A stretch of DNA of 64,000 bases from Paraburkholderia phytofirmans PsJN (GTDB lineage: Bacteria; Pseudomonadota; Gammaproteobacteria; Burkholderiales; Burkholderiaceae). The translations under genes and the position numbers were made by a program. The stretch lies in the NCBI RefSeq assembly GCF_000020125.1, contig NC_010681.1, positions 744,001 through 808,000 on the forward strand. Direction: 5' to 3'. Below the pieces are notes generated by a model that saw only the letters and a program-made list of their open reading frames with translations, searched no databases and was not told where the DNA came from. This document shows positions 19,145-32,258 of this stretch, piece by piece. Positions within the stretch are counted from its first letter, which is position 1. The number at the start of each line of letters is the position of its first letter.

Positions 19145-20446
19145 TCAGGCCGCCGGCGTATCGCTTTGCGGCCGCTGCCGCACGCTGCCCGCGATCAGAT
19201 CGAAACGGAACAGACGGCATTCGAGCGCGCCGTTGAAGAGCGGCGTCTTGGTGGATTCACGCAGGCGCAACTGGCCCGGCAGCTTGCGATCCGATGTCAG
19301 GATGAACGCGTGCCAGCCGGTGAAGCGCTGCTTAAGCGCATCGCCAAGCGACTGGAAAAATTCGCTGTCCGGCGCTTCTTCCTGGACGCGACGAAAGCCC
19401 TCGTCTTCGCGGTTGTCGCGGCTCTCGCGATTACCGCGGCCTTCGCGAAGCTCGCCGCGAGCATTGCGCCCGCGCACTTCGATCCGTTCGCCATATGGCG
19501 GGTTGGCGACGAGGATGCCCGCCGCGGATGTCGGTGGCGTCATGCCGCGCGCGTCGACCTGTTTAAGCGGGATCGACGGCAAGCCCGCGCGTTGGAAGTT
19601 GGCACGCGCTTTGTCGAGCATGTCGCCGGAAATATCGCTGCCGAAGATTTGCAGATCGGCGCGCGAACTACGCGCGGCGTGCTTCGCGTCGAGCGCGGCG
19701 GCCTTGAGGGTTTGCCAGGTTTTGGCTTCGTATTGCTTGAGCCTCTCGAAGCCGAAGCGGCGTTCCGCGCCCGGCGCGATGTTCAGCGCTACCTGAGCGG
19801 CTTCCGCGAGGAAGGTGCCGCTGCCGCACATCGGGTCGTACAGGGGCATGCCGGCGGTCCAGCCGGTCAGACGCAGAATGCCCGCGGCCAGATTCTCGCG
19901 CAGCGGCGCCGCGCCCTTGTCGAGGCGCCAGCCGCGCTTGAAGAGCGGATCGCCCGAGGTGTCGAGATACAGCGTGCAGTCGGTGGCGGTGAGAAAGGCG
20001 AAGACGCGCACGTCGGGCGTGGCCGTGTCGATGTTCGGACGCGCGCCGCTGACTTCGCGCAGACGATCGCAGATGGCGTCCTTGACGCGCAGCGTCGTGA
20101 ATTCCAGGCTGCGCAGCGGCGACTTGATCGCCGTGACGTCGACGCGCAGCGTTTCATTCGCCGAGAACCATTGTTCCCAGCGCTGTTCGACAGCGAGTGC
20201 GTAGATGTCCTGCTCGCTGCGATACGGGCGATGCGCGATTTTCAGCAGCACGCGGCTCGCGAGACGCGAGTACAGGTTGGCGGCCATGCCGGCGGCCCAG
20301 CCTCCGCGGAAATGCACGCCGCCCGGCACTTGTGCGCCGGCTGTGAATGGCGCGCCGTTCAGGTGGTTGGCGGCGATTTCGGCGAGTTCAGCCGCAAGCG
20401 AGGCTTCGAGGCCGCGCGGGCAAGGGAGGAAGAAATCGAAGGACAT
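19145..20446 (-). CDS. rlmL: THUMP-domain 23S rRNA guanine N2-methyltransferase (RlmL/YcbY N-terminal type)
   Basis: The 433-residue product has an N-terminal THUMP/ferredoxin-like region (PCPRGLEASLAAELAEI) and a Rossmann methyltransferase domain with DPMCGSGTFLAEAAQVALN and the catalytic VANPPYGERI. It corresponds to the N-terminal half of E. coli RlmKL, which makes m2G2445; the RlmK half is absent, as in many betaproteobacteria. Right after the NPPY motif, residues about 325-359 form an Arg/Glu/Gly/Asn-rich insertion (NARGELREGRGNRESR and following) of apparently disordered character. The ATG at 20446 begins MSFDFFLPCPRG; upstream codons lack similarity. Repeat copy 1 lies just upstream. 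Confidence 0.88.
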   Translation of the reverse strand: MSFDFFLPCPRGLEASLAAELAEIAANHLNGAPFTAGAQVPGGVHFRGGWAAGMAANLYSRLASRVLLKIAHRPYRSEQDIYALAVEQRWEQWFSANETLRVDVTAIKSPLRSLEFTTLRVKDAICDRLREVSGARPNIDTATPDVRVFAFLTATDCTLYLDTSGDPLFKRGWRLDKGAAPLRENLAAGILRLTGWTAGMPLYDPMCGSGTFLAEAAQVALNIAPGAERRFGFERLKQYEAKTWQTLKAAALDAKHAARSSRADLQIFGSDISGDMLDKARANFQRAGLPSIPLKQVDARGMTPPTSAAGILVANPPYGERIEVRGRNARGELREGRGNRESRDNREDEGFRRVQEEAPDSEFFQSLGDALKQRFTGWHAFILTSDRKLPGQLRLRESTKTPLFNGALECRLFRFDLIAGSVRQRPQSDTPAA

Positions 20447-20538
20447 TGAGGTTGCCGGGAGGCGGATGGGTAAGGGCGTATTGTACGCGGTCGAGATGGT
20501 GTGCTTTTGCACGGGGTTTTGGGTTTGGGCTTTCTGTT

Positions 20539-21181
20539 GTGTTGGCCTTTCCTTGAATTGTTAGTGGTCTATTGGCGTTGCCCCTGTGCGGGGCGGCACC
20601 TACTTTCTTTGCCGCGGCAAAGAAAGTAGGCAAAGAAAGCCGCTGTGCACCGCCAGCCCTTAAGGGGGTCCTCTGGTTTGGAGGGGGGAGTGGTGCATCT
20701 GGAATCCGTGTTCTCGCCCATTCCGCGTCAGTGACAAAGCAGTCATGCTTCCGGCGACGCGGCGCGCGCCGCGGCGGTACTTCATCAACCCGTGGGGGGC
20801 AGGCGTTCGCCTGCACTCGGTCTCCACGCGGCATCGGGGGGTGTCGAGCTGCGCGTTCCCACTATTCTCCCGGCATGTCGCCGAGGCGAAGCCGACGGCC
20901 CCCGCCGCGCTAACCGGAGCTACGGTTTTTCAGGCAGACCGCCCCGGCGAGCACGGAGTGCGAGGCGGGAGGTATGACTGCCTTGTCGCTCCCGGGGGAT
21001 GGGCGAGATGCCGGATTCCAGATGCACCACTGCCTCCTCCAAGCCAGGGGCCCCGCTTCCAGGCTGGCGGTGCAAAGCGGCTTTCTTTGCCTACTTTCTT
21101 TGCCGCGGCAAAGAAAGTAGGTGCCGCCCCGCACAGGGGCAACGCCAATAGACCACTAACAATTCAAGGAAAGGCCAACAC
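20539..21181. repeat. Dispersed 643-bp palindromic element, copy 1
   Basis: The ends are 120-bp terminal inverted repeats (20539-20658 and 21062-21181) that differ at one position. Each arm contains a perfect 32-bp palindrome (20599-20630 and 21090-21121) with half-site CCTACTTTCTTTGCCG. Inside the arms the complementarity continues with interruptions (GTGGTGCATCTGGAATCC at 20689-20706 against its complement near 21013-21030). The central part has a small hairpin (GCAGGCG-TT-CGCCTGC). The element fills most of the 783 bases between the rlmL start and the recG stop, which lies 48 bases beyond the right end. It has no transposase; its short open frames are side effects of the repeat. Copy 2 has the same arms and an inverted core. 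Confidence 0.95.
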
Positions 21182-21229
21182 CAAAAAACCCCGAACCAAA
21201 GCGCCGCGCAAGCAAAAAACTCCACACCT

Positions 21230-23680
<2,451 letters not shown>

Positions 23681-23828
23681 GGGCTGCTTCGCAAGTACAA
23701 TATCGGCTGTCAAAGGGTTCGCCGCCATACGGCGCGCGCTCTCGCGGGCCGCTCTGGCGTCCCGCAATCATAGCCGCCCGGCTCCGGCTTCGGCTCAATT
23801 CAGTTTCATTTCGCTTCCAGTCGTTCGC

Positions 23829-24887
23829 ATGTTGACGCTTTCCGATTTCGATTTCGATCTGCCTCCCGAACTGATCGCGCAAGTCGCGCTGCCCGAGCGC
23901 AGCGCCAGCCGTCTGCTCGAGGTGGACAACCCGGCAGGCGCCGCCGGCCCCGCGCGCCTGATCGACCGCCGCTTTGCCGAGTTGCCCGAATGCATCGCGC
24001 CCGGCGACCTGCTGGTCTTCAACGATACCAAAGTCCTGAAGGCGCGCTTCCTCGGCCAGAAGGCCAGTGGCGGCAAGATCGAAGTGCTGGTAGAGCGCCT
24101 CACCGGCGAGCGCACGGCGCTCGCGCAGATCCGCGCAAGCAAGAGTCCGCAGCCGGGCACGACGATCCGGCTGGCGGATGCCTTCGACGTCACGGTCGGC
24201 GAGCGCGTCGAGCCGTTCTACACGCTGCATTTCCCCGACGACTGCCTGACGTTGATCGAGCAGTTCGGCCGTCTGCCGCTGCCGCCGTACATCGAGCACG
24301 ATCCCGATTCGACGGATGAAACCCGCTATCAGACGGTGTTCGCGCAGAATCCCGGCGCGGTCGCCGCGCCCACGGCCGGCCTGCATTTCGACGATGCGCT
24401 GCTGGCCCGCCTCGACGAAAAAGGCGTGGAACGCGCGACGCTGACGCTGCACGTCGGCGCGGGCACGTTCCAGCCGGTGCGTGTCGAAAATCTCGCCGAG
24501 CACAAGATGCACAGCGAGTGGTATCACCTGCCGCAAGCGCTCGCCGACAAGATCGCGGCGACGCGCGCGCGCGGCAACCGCGTGATCGCGGTGGGCACGA
24601 CCTCGATGCGCGCGCTCGAAGCCGCCGCGCGCGACGCCGAAGCCGCGGGGCGCCCGTTGGCCGCAGCCAGCACGGAAACGGATATCTTCATAACGCCGGG
24701 CTATAAATTCCGCGTGGTCGACCGGCTGGTCACCAATTTCCATTTGCCGAAGTCCACGCTGCTGATGCTGGTGTCGGCCTTCGCGGGCGTCGAGACGATT
24801 CGCGAGACGTATCGCCACGCAATTGAACAGCGTTACCGCTTCTTCAGTTACGGCGACGCGATGCTGCTCACGCGGCGCGACGCTTGA
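23829..24887 (+). CDS. queA: S-adenosylmethionine:tRNA ribosyltransferase-isomerase
   Basis: QueA transfers and isomerises the ribosyl part of SAM onto preQ1-modified tRNA, giving epoxyqueuosine. The 352-residue product starts [18 protein letters not shown]. Family motifs include [30 protein letters not shown]-like [14 protein letters not shown] and [20 protein letters not shown]. The reading frame is open far upstream across recG, but the conserved N-terminus fixes the ATG at 23829. tgt follows 162 bases downstream, so both queuosine steps are linked. Confidence 0.97.
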   Translation: MLTLSDFDFDLPPELIAQVALPERSASRLLEVDNPAGAAGPARLIDRRFAELPECIAPGDLLVFNDTKVLKARFLGQKASGGKIEVLVERLTGERTALAQIRASKSPQPGTTIRLADAFDVTVGERVEPFYTLHFPDDCLTLIEQFGRLPLPPYIEHDPDSTDETRYQTVFAQNPGAVAAPTAGLHFDDALLARLDEKGVERATLTLHVGAGTFQPVRVENLAEHKMHSEWYHLPQALADKIAATRARGNRVIAVGTTSMRALEAAARDAEAAGRPLAAASTETDIFITPGYKFRVVDRLVTNFHLPKSTLLMLVSAFAGVETIRETYRHAIEQRYRFFSYGDAMLLTRRDA

Positions 24888-25034
24888 CGCCGGCTCAGAA
24901 CCGTTACAGCTTTGCCGTTCCTCAAGCCGCCGCGAACCTCGCTGGCGGCGTTTCAACTTATTGCGCCGGACTTGTCGATCCGGAGTTGGCGCTTCAGCGC
25001 TTACTCCGGTCCCATGCAAAGCTGTTTCCGGTAG

Positions 25035-26264
<1,230 letters not shown>

Positions 26265-26475
26265 CGGCGCGGGGCACACGGATTCCACAGAACAATCCGT
26301 CCGCCGCACAGAGGAAAACCTTACAATCGTCTTTCGCGGACGGCGGCAAAGACGGCGAAGCACGCTTTAAACGGTTGATCGCAAAGCCGATTCGCCGCGC
26401 CGACGCGCGTCGGGCCGGTGGTAGAATAACCGGCTGATTTTTTTGATCGTTTTGACTTATAACGGAGAGACCAAC

Positions 26476-26805
26476 GTGTCGTTCATTTCCAATGCCTTCG
26501 CCCAAGGCACAGCAACAGGTGGCATTGAATCGAACCTGATGAGCTTCCTGCCGCTGATCCTGATGTTCGGCGTGCTGTACTTCATCATGATTCGCCCGCA
26601 AATGAAGCGCCAGAAGGAACATCGCAACATGCTCGCCGCGATGGCCAAGGGCGATGAAGTGGTGACGAATGGCGGCATCGTCGGCAAGGTGACCAAGGTG
26701 GGCGAAGCTTACGTCGGCGTCGAAATCTCGGAAGGCACGGAAATCACCGTGCAAAAAGCGTCGGTCACGACGATTCTCCCGAAGGGCACGATCAAGTCGC
26801 TGTAA
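26476..26805 (+). CDS. yajC: Preprotein translocase accessory subunit YajC
   Basis: YajC is the small partner of SecDF in the Sec holotranslocon. The 109-residue product has one membrane helix (LPLILMFGVLYFIMIRPQMK) followed by the conserved cytoplasmic segment MAKGDEVVTNGGIVGKV. The likely start is GTG at 26476, placed eight bases after GGAGAG; the frame extends 11 codons upstream without family similarity. It lies between tgt and secD on the same strand. Confidence 0.95.
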   Translation: MSFISNAFAQGTATGGIESNLMSFLPLILMFGVLYFIMIRPQMKRQKEHRNMLAAMAKGDEVVTNGGIVGKVTKVGEAYVGVEISEGTEITVQKASVTTILPKGTIKSL

Positions 26806-26923
26806 GGCCTGCTCTCTCGCGTCCGGCGCGGCCTCGCCGGCGATTCTCGCGGAACCACGCTGAATCGCCCGCGCTCATCGCCGGACGCATCGCTTCCAAG
26901 CCAACCTTCCCGTTGGACCACTC

Positions 26924-28987
26924 ATGAATCGTTACCCCCTCTGGAAATACGCCGTGATGCTGGTGGCTCTGGTCATCGGCCTCGTGTACACGCTGCCCAA
27001 CCTGTTCGGCGAAGCGCCGGCGGTGCAGGTGTCGAGCGGCAAGGCAACGGTCAAGCTCGACTCGACCACGCTGTCGGCTGTCGAAGCCGCGCTCGCCGCC
27101 AATCAGATCAAGCCGGACGACGTCACGTTCGACAACTCGGCGACCAACGCGAACATCCGCGTGCGTCTGCCGGACACCGACACGCAGTTGCGCGTGAAGG
27201 ACCTGCTGCAGAAGTCGCTGAACAGCGACCCGACCGATCCGCAGTACATCGTCGCGCTGAATCTGCAAAGCGCGTCGCCGCGCTGGCTGACCGCCTTGCA
27301 CGCGCTGCCGATGTACCTCGGCCTCGATCTGCGCGGCGGCGTCCACTTCCTGCTGCAGGTCGACATGGCCGGCGCGCTGAACAAGAAGCTCGACTCGGAC
27401 GCTTCGGACGCGCGCACGCTGCTGCGTGACAAGAACATTCGCGACGGCGGCGTGAACCGCGTCAACCAGTCGGTGGTGATCAATTTCGCCGACCAGGCCA
27501 CGGCGGACAACGCGTCGAAGCAGTTGAGCCGCAGCATCGCCGAACTCCAGTGGGCCTCGCAAGCCGGTCCCGACGGTGGCGTGCAACTGGTCGGCACGTT
27601 TACGCCGGCGGTGCAGAAAGCCGTGCAGGACGCTGCGCTCAAGCAGAACATCACCACGCTCCATAACCGCGTGAACGAACTCGGCGTGGCGGAGCCGGTG
27701 ATCCAGCAGCAAGGCGCCGACCGCATCGTGGTCGAACTGCCGGGCGTGCAGGACACGGCGAAGGCGAAGGACATCATCGGCCGCACGGCGACGCTCGAAG
27801 CGCGCCTTGCCGATCCGGTCAACACGCACCCGAATCCGTCCGATCCGGTGCCGCCGGGCGACGAACTGTTCACGCAAGGCAACCAGACGCCGGTGCTGCT
27901 GCGCAAGCAGATCATCTTCACGGGCGACCGGATCATCGACGCGTCGGCGGGCTTCGACGAACATCAGCGTCCTTCCGTCAACATCCGTCTGGATTCGGCC
28001 GGCGGCCGCGCGGTGGCCAGCATCTCGCGCGACAACATCGGCAAGCCGATGGCCATGGTGCTGTTCGAAAAGGGCAAGGGCGAAGTGCTGACGGTGGCAA
28101 CGATCCAGTCGGAACTGGGCGACCGCTTCCAGATCACCGGCCAGGCTACGCCGCAAGGCGCCGCCGACCTCGCGCTGCTGCTGCGCGCCGGTTCGCTGGC
28201 CGCGCCGATGGACATCATCGAAGAACGCACGATCGGCCCGAGCCTCGGCGCGGACAACATCAAGAAGGGCTTCCACTCGGTGGTGTGGGGCTTCGCGGCG
28301 ATCGCCGTCTTCATGATCGCGTACTACATGCTGTTCGGCGTGATCTCCATGATCGGCCTGTCGGTCAACCTGCTGCTGCTGATCGCCGTGCTGTCCATGC
28401 TGCAGGCCACGCTCACCCTGCCGGGTATCGCCGCTATCGCGCTCGCGCTCGGTATGGCGATCGACGCCAACGTGCTGATCAACGAACGCGTGCGTGAAGA
28501 ACTGCGCAACGGCGCGCCGCCGCAACTGGCCATCCAGAACGGCTACGCGCATGCCTGGGCGACGATTCTCGACTCGAACGTCACCACGCTGATCGCCGGT
28601 ATCGCGCTGCTCGCGTTCGGCTCCGGCCCGGTGCGCGGTTTTGCGATCGTGCACTGTATCGGCATTCTGACGTCGATGTTCTCGGCCGTGTTCTTCTCGC
28701 GCGGCATCGTCAACCTCTGGTACGGCGGCAAGAAGAAGCTGAAGTCGCTGGCCATCGGTCAGGTGTGGCGTCCGGAGACGGCGCCGGCGGGCGCGGCTGC
28801 TTACCTCGGCAGCGAAGATGCCGCGACCGACACGGCACAAGCCGTCGCCGCGGTCGCTGCCAAGCCGTCGAAAGCGAGAGCTGCGGTCGCGCAGGCACGC
28901 GCCGGCAAGCCGACCGTGCGTCGCCGCAATGCGCCGGATTCGTCCGCTACGTCGAACACGCCGCAGAAACCGGGTTCATCCCGCTGA
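26924..28987 (+). CDS. secD: Protein translocase subunit SecD
   Basis: SecD uses the proton gradient to complete export of preproteins through SecYEG. The 687-residue product has an N-terminal membrane helix, a large periplasmic P1 domain (LGLDLRGGVHFLLQVD is its hallmark), and five C-terminal helices with IALALGMAIDANVLINERVR, the motif with the proton-relay aspartate. The last 60 or so residues after IGQVWRPE form an Ala/Lys/Arg-rich cytoplasmic tail not seen in E. coli SecD. secF follows 18 bases downstream. Confidence 0.97.
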   Translation: MNRYPLWKYAVMLVALVIGLVYTLPNLFGEAPAVQVSSGKATVKLDSTTLSAVEAALAANQIKPDDVTFDNSATNANIRVRLPDTDTQLRVKDLLQKSLNSDPTDPQYIVALNLQSASPRWLTALHALPMYLGLDLRGGVHFLLQVDMAGALNKKLDSDASDARTLLRDKNIRDGGVNRVNQSVVINFADQATADNASKQLSRSIAELQWASQAGPDGGVQLVGTFTPAVQKAVQDAALKQNITTLHNRVNELGVAEPVIQQQGADRIVVELPGVQDTAKAKDIIGRTATLEARLADPVNTHPNPSDPVPPGDELFTQGNQTPVLLRKQIIFTGDRIIDASAGFDEHQRPSVNIRLDSAGGRAVASISRDNIGKPMAMVLFEKGKGEVLTVATIQSELGDRFQITGQATPQGAADLALLLRAGSLAAPMDIIEERTIGPSLGADNIKKGFHSVVWGFAAIAVFMIAYYMLFGVISMIGLSVNLLLLIAVLSMLQATLTLPGIAAIALALGMAIDANVLINERVREELRNGAPPQLAIQNGYAHAWATILDSNVTTLIAGIALLAFGSGPVRGFAIVHCIGILTSMFSAVFFSRGIVNLWYGGKKKLKSLAIGQVWRPETAPAGAAAYLGSEDAATDTAQAVAAVAAKPSKARAAVAQARAGKPTVRRRNAPDSSATSNTPQKPGSSR

Positions 28988-29005
28988 GTCCCGGAGAACA
29001 AGACC

Positions 29006-29956
29006 ATGGAATTTTTCCGTTTCCGCAAAGACATTCCGTTCATGCAGCGTGCGTTGATTTTCAACGCGATCTCGCTGCTGACGTTCCTTGCTGCTGTGTT
29101 TTTCCTGCTGCATCGCGGGCTGCACCTGTCGGTGGAGTTCACCGGCGGTACGGTCGTCGAAGTGCAGTATCCGGGCGCCGCACCGCTCGAACCGGTGCGC
29201 GCTACGCTGGGCAAGCTCGGTTATGCCGACGCACAGGTGCAGAACTTCGGCACCTCGCGCGACGTGCTGATCCGTCTGCCGCTCAAGCAGGGCTATACCT
29301 CCGCGCAACAGAGCGATCAGGTGATGACCGCGCTGAAGGCCGAGACGCCGCAGGTGCAACTGCAACGCGTCGAGTTCGTCGGACCGCAGGTCGGCAAGGA
29401 GCTCGCCACCGACGGCCTGCTCGCGCTCGCCTGTGTGGTGGTCGGCATCGTGATCTACCTGTCGTTCCGCTTCGAATGGAAGTACGCGGTGGCCGGCGTG
29501 ATCGCGAACTTGCACGACGTGATCATCATTCTCGGCTTCTTCGCGTTCTTCCAGTGGGAGTTCTCGCTGTCGGTGCTGGCCGCGGTGCTTGCGGTGCTCG
29601 GCTATTCGGTGAACGAGTCGGTGGTTATCTTCGACCGGATTCGTGAGACCTTCCGCCGCGAGCGCAAGCTGACCGTGATCGAGGTGATCAACCACGCAAT
29701 CACCAGCACCATGTCGCGAACCATCATCACCCACGGCTGTACGCAGATGATGGTGCTGTCGATGTTCCTGTTCGGCGGCCCGACGCTGCACTACTTTGCC
29801 TTGGCGCTGACGGTCGGTATTCTGTTCGGTATCTACTCGTCGGTGTTCGTCGCCGCGGCGCTCGCCATGTGGTTCAGCGTGAAGCGCGAAGACCTGATCA
29901 AGGACAGGAAGGATCGCCCCGACGCGGACGACCCGAACGCGGGTGCGCAAGTCTGA
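29006..29956 (+). CDS. secF: Protein translocase subunit SecF
   Basis: SecF pairs with SecD to form the 12-helix RND-type export motor. The 316-residue product has FTGGTVVEVQYP in the first periplasmic domain and VLGYSVNESVVIFDRIRE in helix 4, matching the family. It starts MEFFRFRKDIPFMQRAL after a GGAGA site and is followed by an intrinsic terminator at 29984-30018, which closes the queA-to-secF gene string. Confidence 0.97.
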   Translation: MEFFRFRKDIPFMQRALIFNAISLLTFLAAVFFLLHRGLHLSVEFTGGTVVEVQYPGAAPLEPVRATLGKLGYADAQVQNFGTSRDVLIRLPLKQGYTSAQQSDQVMTALKAETPQVQLQRVEFVGPQVGKELATDGLLALACVVVGIVIYLSFRFEWKYAVAGVIANLHDVIIILGFFAFFQWEFSLSVLAAVLAVLGYSVNESVVIFDRIRETFRRERKLTVIEVINHAITSTMSRTIITHGCTQMMVLSMFLFGGPTLHYFALALTVGILFGIYSSVFVAAALAMWFSVKREDLIKDRKDRPDADDPNAGAQV

Positions 29957-29983
29957 TTCTGTTGTAGCGTCAGACCTCGCAAT

Positions 29984-30018
29984 GCAAAAGGCCGGTTCAA
30001 CACGAACCGGCCTTTTGC
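29984..30018. terminator. Intrinsic terminator between secF and the MFS gene
   Basis: GCAAAAGGCCGGTTC and GAACCGGCCTTTTGC pair perfectly over 15 bases around AACAC. It lies 27 bases after secF and 45 bases after the end of the convergent MFS gene, and probably serves both. Confidence 0.88.
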
Positions 30019-30063
30019 GTTTACCGCCGTCCTACACCGCAGCGGGACGACGCAGCGCCCGCT

Positions 30064-31341
30064 TTAACGAAAGCCGAGCTTGCGACGCGCCGCCGTCAGC
30101 GCGACGAGGCTCACGATCGCGGCGAAAATCAGGTAGTAACTCGGCGCGGCCTTCGAGCCCGTCACGCTGATCAGCCACGCGATGATGAACGGCCCGAAGC
30201 CGCCGAAGATCGTCACGGCGATGTTATAGGCCAGCGACATGCCGGTGGTGCGCGTTTGCACCGGGAACATCTCCGAAAGCAAACCTGGCAGCGCCGCGAA
30301 ATAGCCCGTCATCAGAAAGCCGAACACGATCTGCATGGCGATCAAGGTGCCGAAGGTCGGATGCGCGACCAGATACACGAAAGCCGGATAGATGAGGACG
30401 AGCAGCAGCAGCGCCGAGCTCAGCATGATCGTGGTGCGCCCATGCCGGTCCGACAGATGACCGACCAACGGCGAGAACACCATCTGGATCAGGCCGGTCA
30501 ACGCGATCGCCGAAAACGCGACCGAGGGCGCCAGTCCCAACTGCTTCACGCCGAACGTCGGCATGAACAGCACCAGATACGTCGATACCGTGCCGAGCAC
30601 CACCACGCCGATCGCAATCAGCAGGCGCAATTTCTGGCTGGTGAAGGTGTCGCGCAGCGGCGTTTCGGTGGTTTCGGCCGCGAGAAACTCGGGCGTTTCG
30701 TCGAGCTTCGTGCGGATGTACCACGCGACCGGTCCGATCAGCAAACCAAAGAAGAACGGCACGCGCCAACCCCAGGAAGCCATCTGCTCCGGCGAGAGCT
30801 TGCCGGTGAGCAGCACGCCGAAACCAGCGGCAAGCAGGGTGGTGAGCCCCTGGCTCGCCACCTGCCAGCTCGCGAAAAAGCCGCGCCGCCCAGGCACGTG
30901 TTCTGCGAGGAACGCCGTGGCGCTGCCGAACTCGCCGCCCGCCGAGAAACCCTGCATCAGACGCGCCAGCACGAGGATCACCGGCGCCGCGAGGCCGATG
31001 CTTTGATAGGTCGGCAGGATCGCGATGATCAATGTGCCGCCCATCATCAGCAGGATCGAGAGCGTGAGCGCCGCCTTGCGGCCGGCGCGGTCGGCGTAAG
31101 CGCCGATCACGATCGCGCCGAGCGGGCGCATGAAGAACGACACGCCGAACGTGCCGAGCGTGAGGAGCAGCGAGACCGTGTCGTTACCGGCCGGGAAAAA
31201 CAGCTTCGCGATGATCACCGCGAAAAAACCGTACACCACCAGATCGAACCATTCCAGCGCGTTGCCGATCGAGGCCGCGATCACCGCGCGCCACGAATTC
31301 TGCCGGCTCCCCGCCAGGCTTGCTGCCGTCGTTGCGTTCAT
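30064..31341 (-). CDS. MFS transporter, metabolite:H+ symporter (ProP/ShiA-like) type
   Basis: The 425-residue product is a 12-helix major facilitator. It starts MNATTAASLAG and leads into NSWRAVIAASIGNALEWFDL, the hallmark N-terminus of the metabolite:H+ symporter family, with GAYADRAGRKAALTLS as the loop 2-3 signature. The chosen ATG at 31341 is preceded by GGAGATCTG; 25 upstream codons lack similarity. Relatives import proline/betaine, citrate, shikimate or dicarboxylates, so the substrate is open. It stands alone between two terminators. Confidence 0.88.
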   Translation of the reverse strand: MNATTAASLAGSRQNSWRAVIAASIGNALEWFDLVVYGFFAVIIAKLFFPAGNDTVSLLLTLGTFGVSFFMRPLGAIVIGAYADRAGRKAALTLSILLMMGGTLIIAILPTYQSIGLAAPVILVLARLMQGFSAGGEFGSATAFLAEHVPGRRGFFASWQVASQGLTTLLAAGFGVLLTGKLSPEQMASWGWRVPFFFGLLIGPVAWYIRTKLDETPEFLAAETTETPLRDTFTSQKLRLLIAIGVVVLGTVSTYLVLFMPTFGVKQLGLAPSVAFSAIALTGLIQMVFSPLVGHLSDRHGRTTIMLSSALLLLVLIYPAFVYLVAHPTFGTLIAMQIVFGFLMTGYFAALPGLLSEMFPVQTRTTGMSLAYNIAVTIFGGFGPFIIAWLISVTGSKAAPSYYLIFAAIVSLVALTAARRKLGFR

Positions 31342-31520
31342 GCAGATCTCCAGGTCGCGCGAAATATTATTCATGTTGGCATTACGCCTGACACGCCCGA
31401 CTGGATGCGCGCACAACCAATTCGGTGCCTGCGCTCTTATGTACCCGAAAAATTAATGCGGCGCGAGTGCGAAATTGCGCGATGCCGCTGCACAAGGCTT
31501 TCGTGGTTCAAACGGTCAAT

Positions 31521-31562
31521 AAAAAACCGCTTCGTCGCAAAAGCGAACGAAGCGGTTTTTTT
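31521..31562 (-). terminator. Intrinsic terminator of the cytochrome b561/YceI operon
   Basis: AAAAAACCGCTTCGT and ACGAAGCGGTTTTTT form a 15-base-pair stem around 12 bases, 58 bases after the YceI stop on the minus strand and followed there by a T-run. It is also usable from the plus strand. Confidence 0.88.
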
Positions 31563-31620
31563 GTTGCGTCGCAATGCGCGCCGCGATTGATGCCTGCAAT
31601 CAAAGGCTCATCAAATCGCT

Positions 31621-32202
31621 TTATTGCTTGATGCCTTCGGATTGAATGTGCAGCTTGGTATCCATGCTGAAGCCGTACTTGGCGCCGAAATCCATGCCGT
31701 AATCGGCGCGGCTGAAATGCGCGCTCGCTTCCACGCCGCACACTTCGCGCTTGAGCACCGGATGCTGCATGCACTTGAACGAGTCGATCTTCAGATTCAG
31801 CGGCTTGGTGACGCCGTGCATCGTCAGGCTGCCGACAACTTCGACTGGCTTGTCGCCGTCGAATCTGATATCTGTGCCCTTATAGGTCGCCGACGGATAC
31901 TTGGCGACGTCGAAGAACTCGTTCGACTTCAGGTGCTCGTCGAGCTTGCCGTTGCCCGTATCGATCGACGCCGGATCGACCGTCACGTCGACCGTGCCGG
32001 TTTTGGCCGCGCGGTCGAGCGTGACCGTGCCGGAGCTCTTGGTGAATTTGCCGCGCCACACCGAGAGGCCGCCGAAGTGATCCGCCTCGAAGCTCGGATA
32101 CGTGTGGGTCGGGTCGAGCTGATAGGTATCGGCGGCCGCGAACGCGCCGAACGAGAAAGAAGAAGCAAGCGCGCCGACGGCGATCAACATGGATGTTTTC
32201 AA
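31621..32202 (-). CDS. YceI-family periplasmic protein, paralogue A
   Basis: A 193-residue lipocalin-like YceI protein, secreted through a signal peptide ([19 protein letters not shown]). The mature part holds [20 protein letters not shown] and [19 protein letters not shown]. YceI proteins bind polyisoprenoid chains in a long hydrophobic tunnel; their physiological role is unclear. No ATG fits the signal peptide, but a TTG at 32202 lies six bases after AGGAG and gives a normal K-T-S leader, so I used it. A cysteine pair ([15 protein letters not shown]) could form a disulfide. It is the third gene of the b561-YceI-YceI operon. Confidence 0.88.
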   Translation of the reverse strand: MKTSMLIAVGALASSFSFGAFAAADTYQLDPTHTYPSFEADHFGGLSVWRGKFTKSSGTVTLDRAAKTGTVDVTVDPASIDTGNGKLDEHLKSNEFFDVAKYPSATYKGTDIRFDGDKPVEVVGSLTMHGVTKPLNLKIDSFKCMQHPVLKREVCGVEASAHFSRADYGMDFGAKYGFSMDTKLHIQSEGIKQ

Positions 32203-32258
32203 TTCAAGCTCCTGGGTTCCTGGAAAAAGGCTGCCGCGCCCGAACGGCACGGCGAATG

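Noticed and set aside
20539..21181. Repeat copies as insertion sequences
   Set aside because: There is no transposase frame, the arms are far longer than IS ends, and no clear target duplication is visible at either site.
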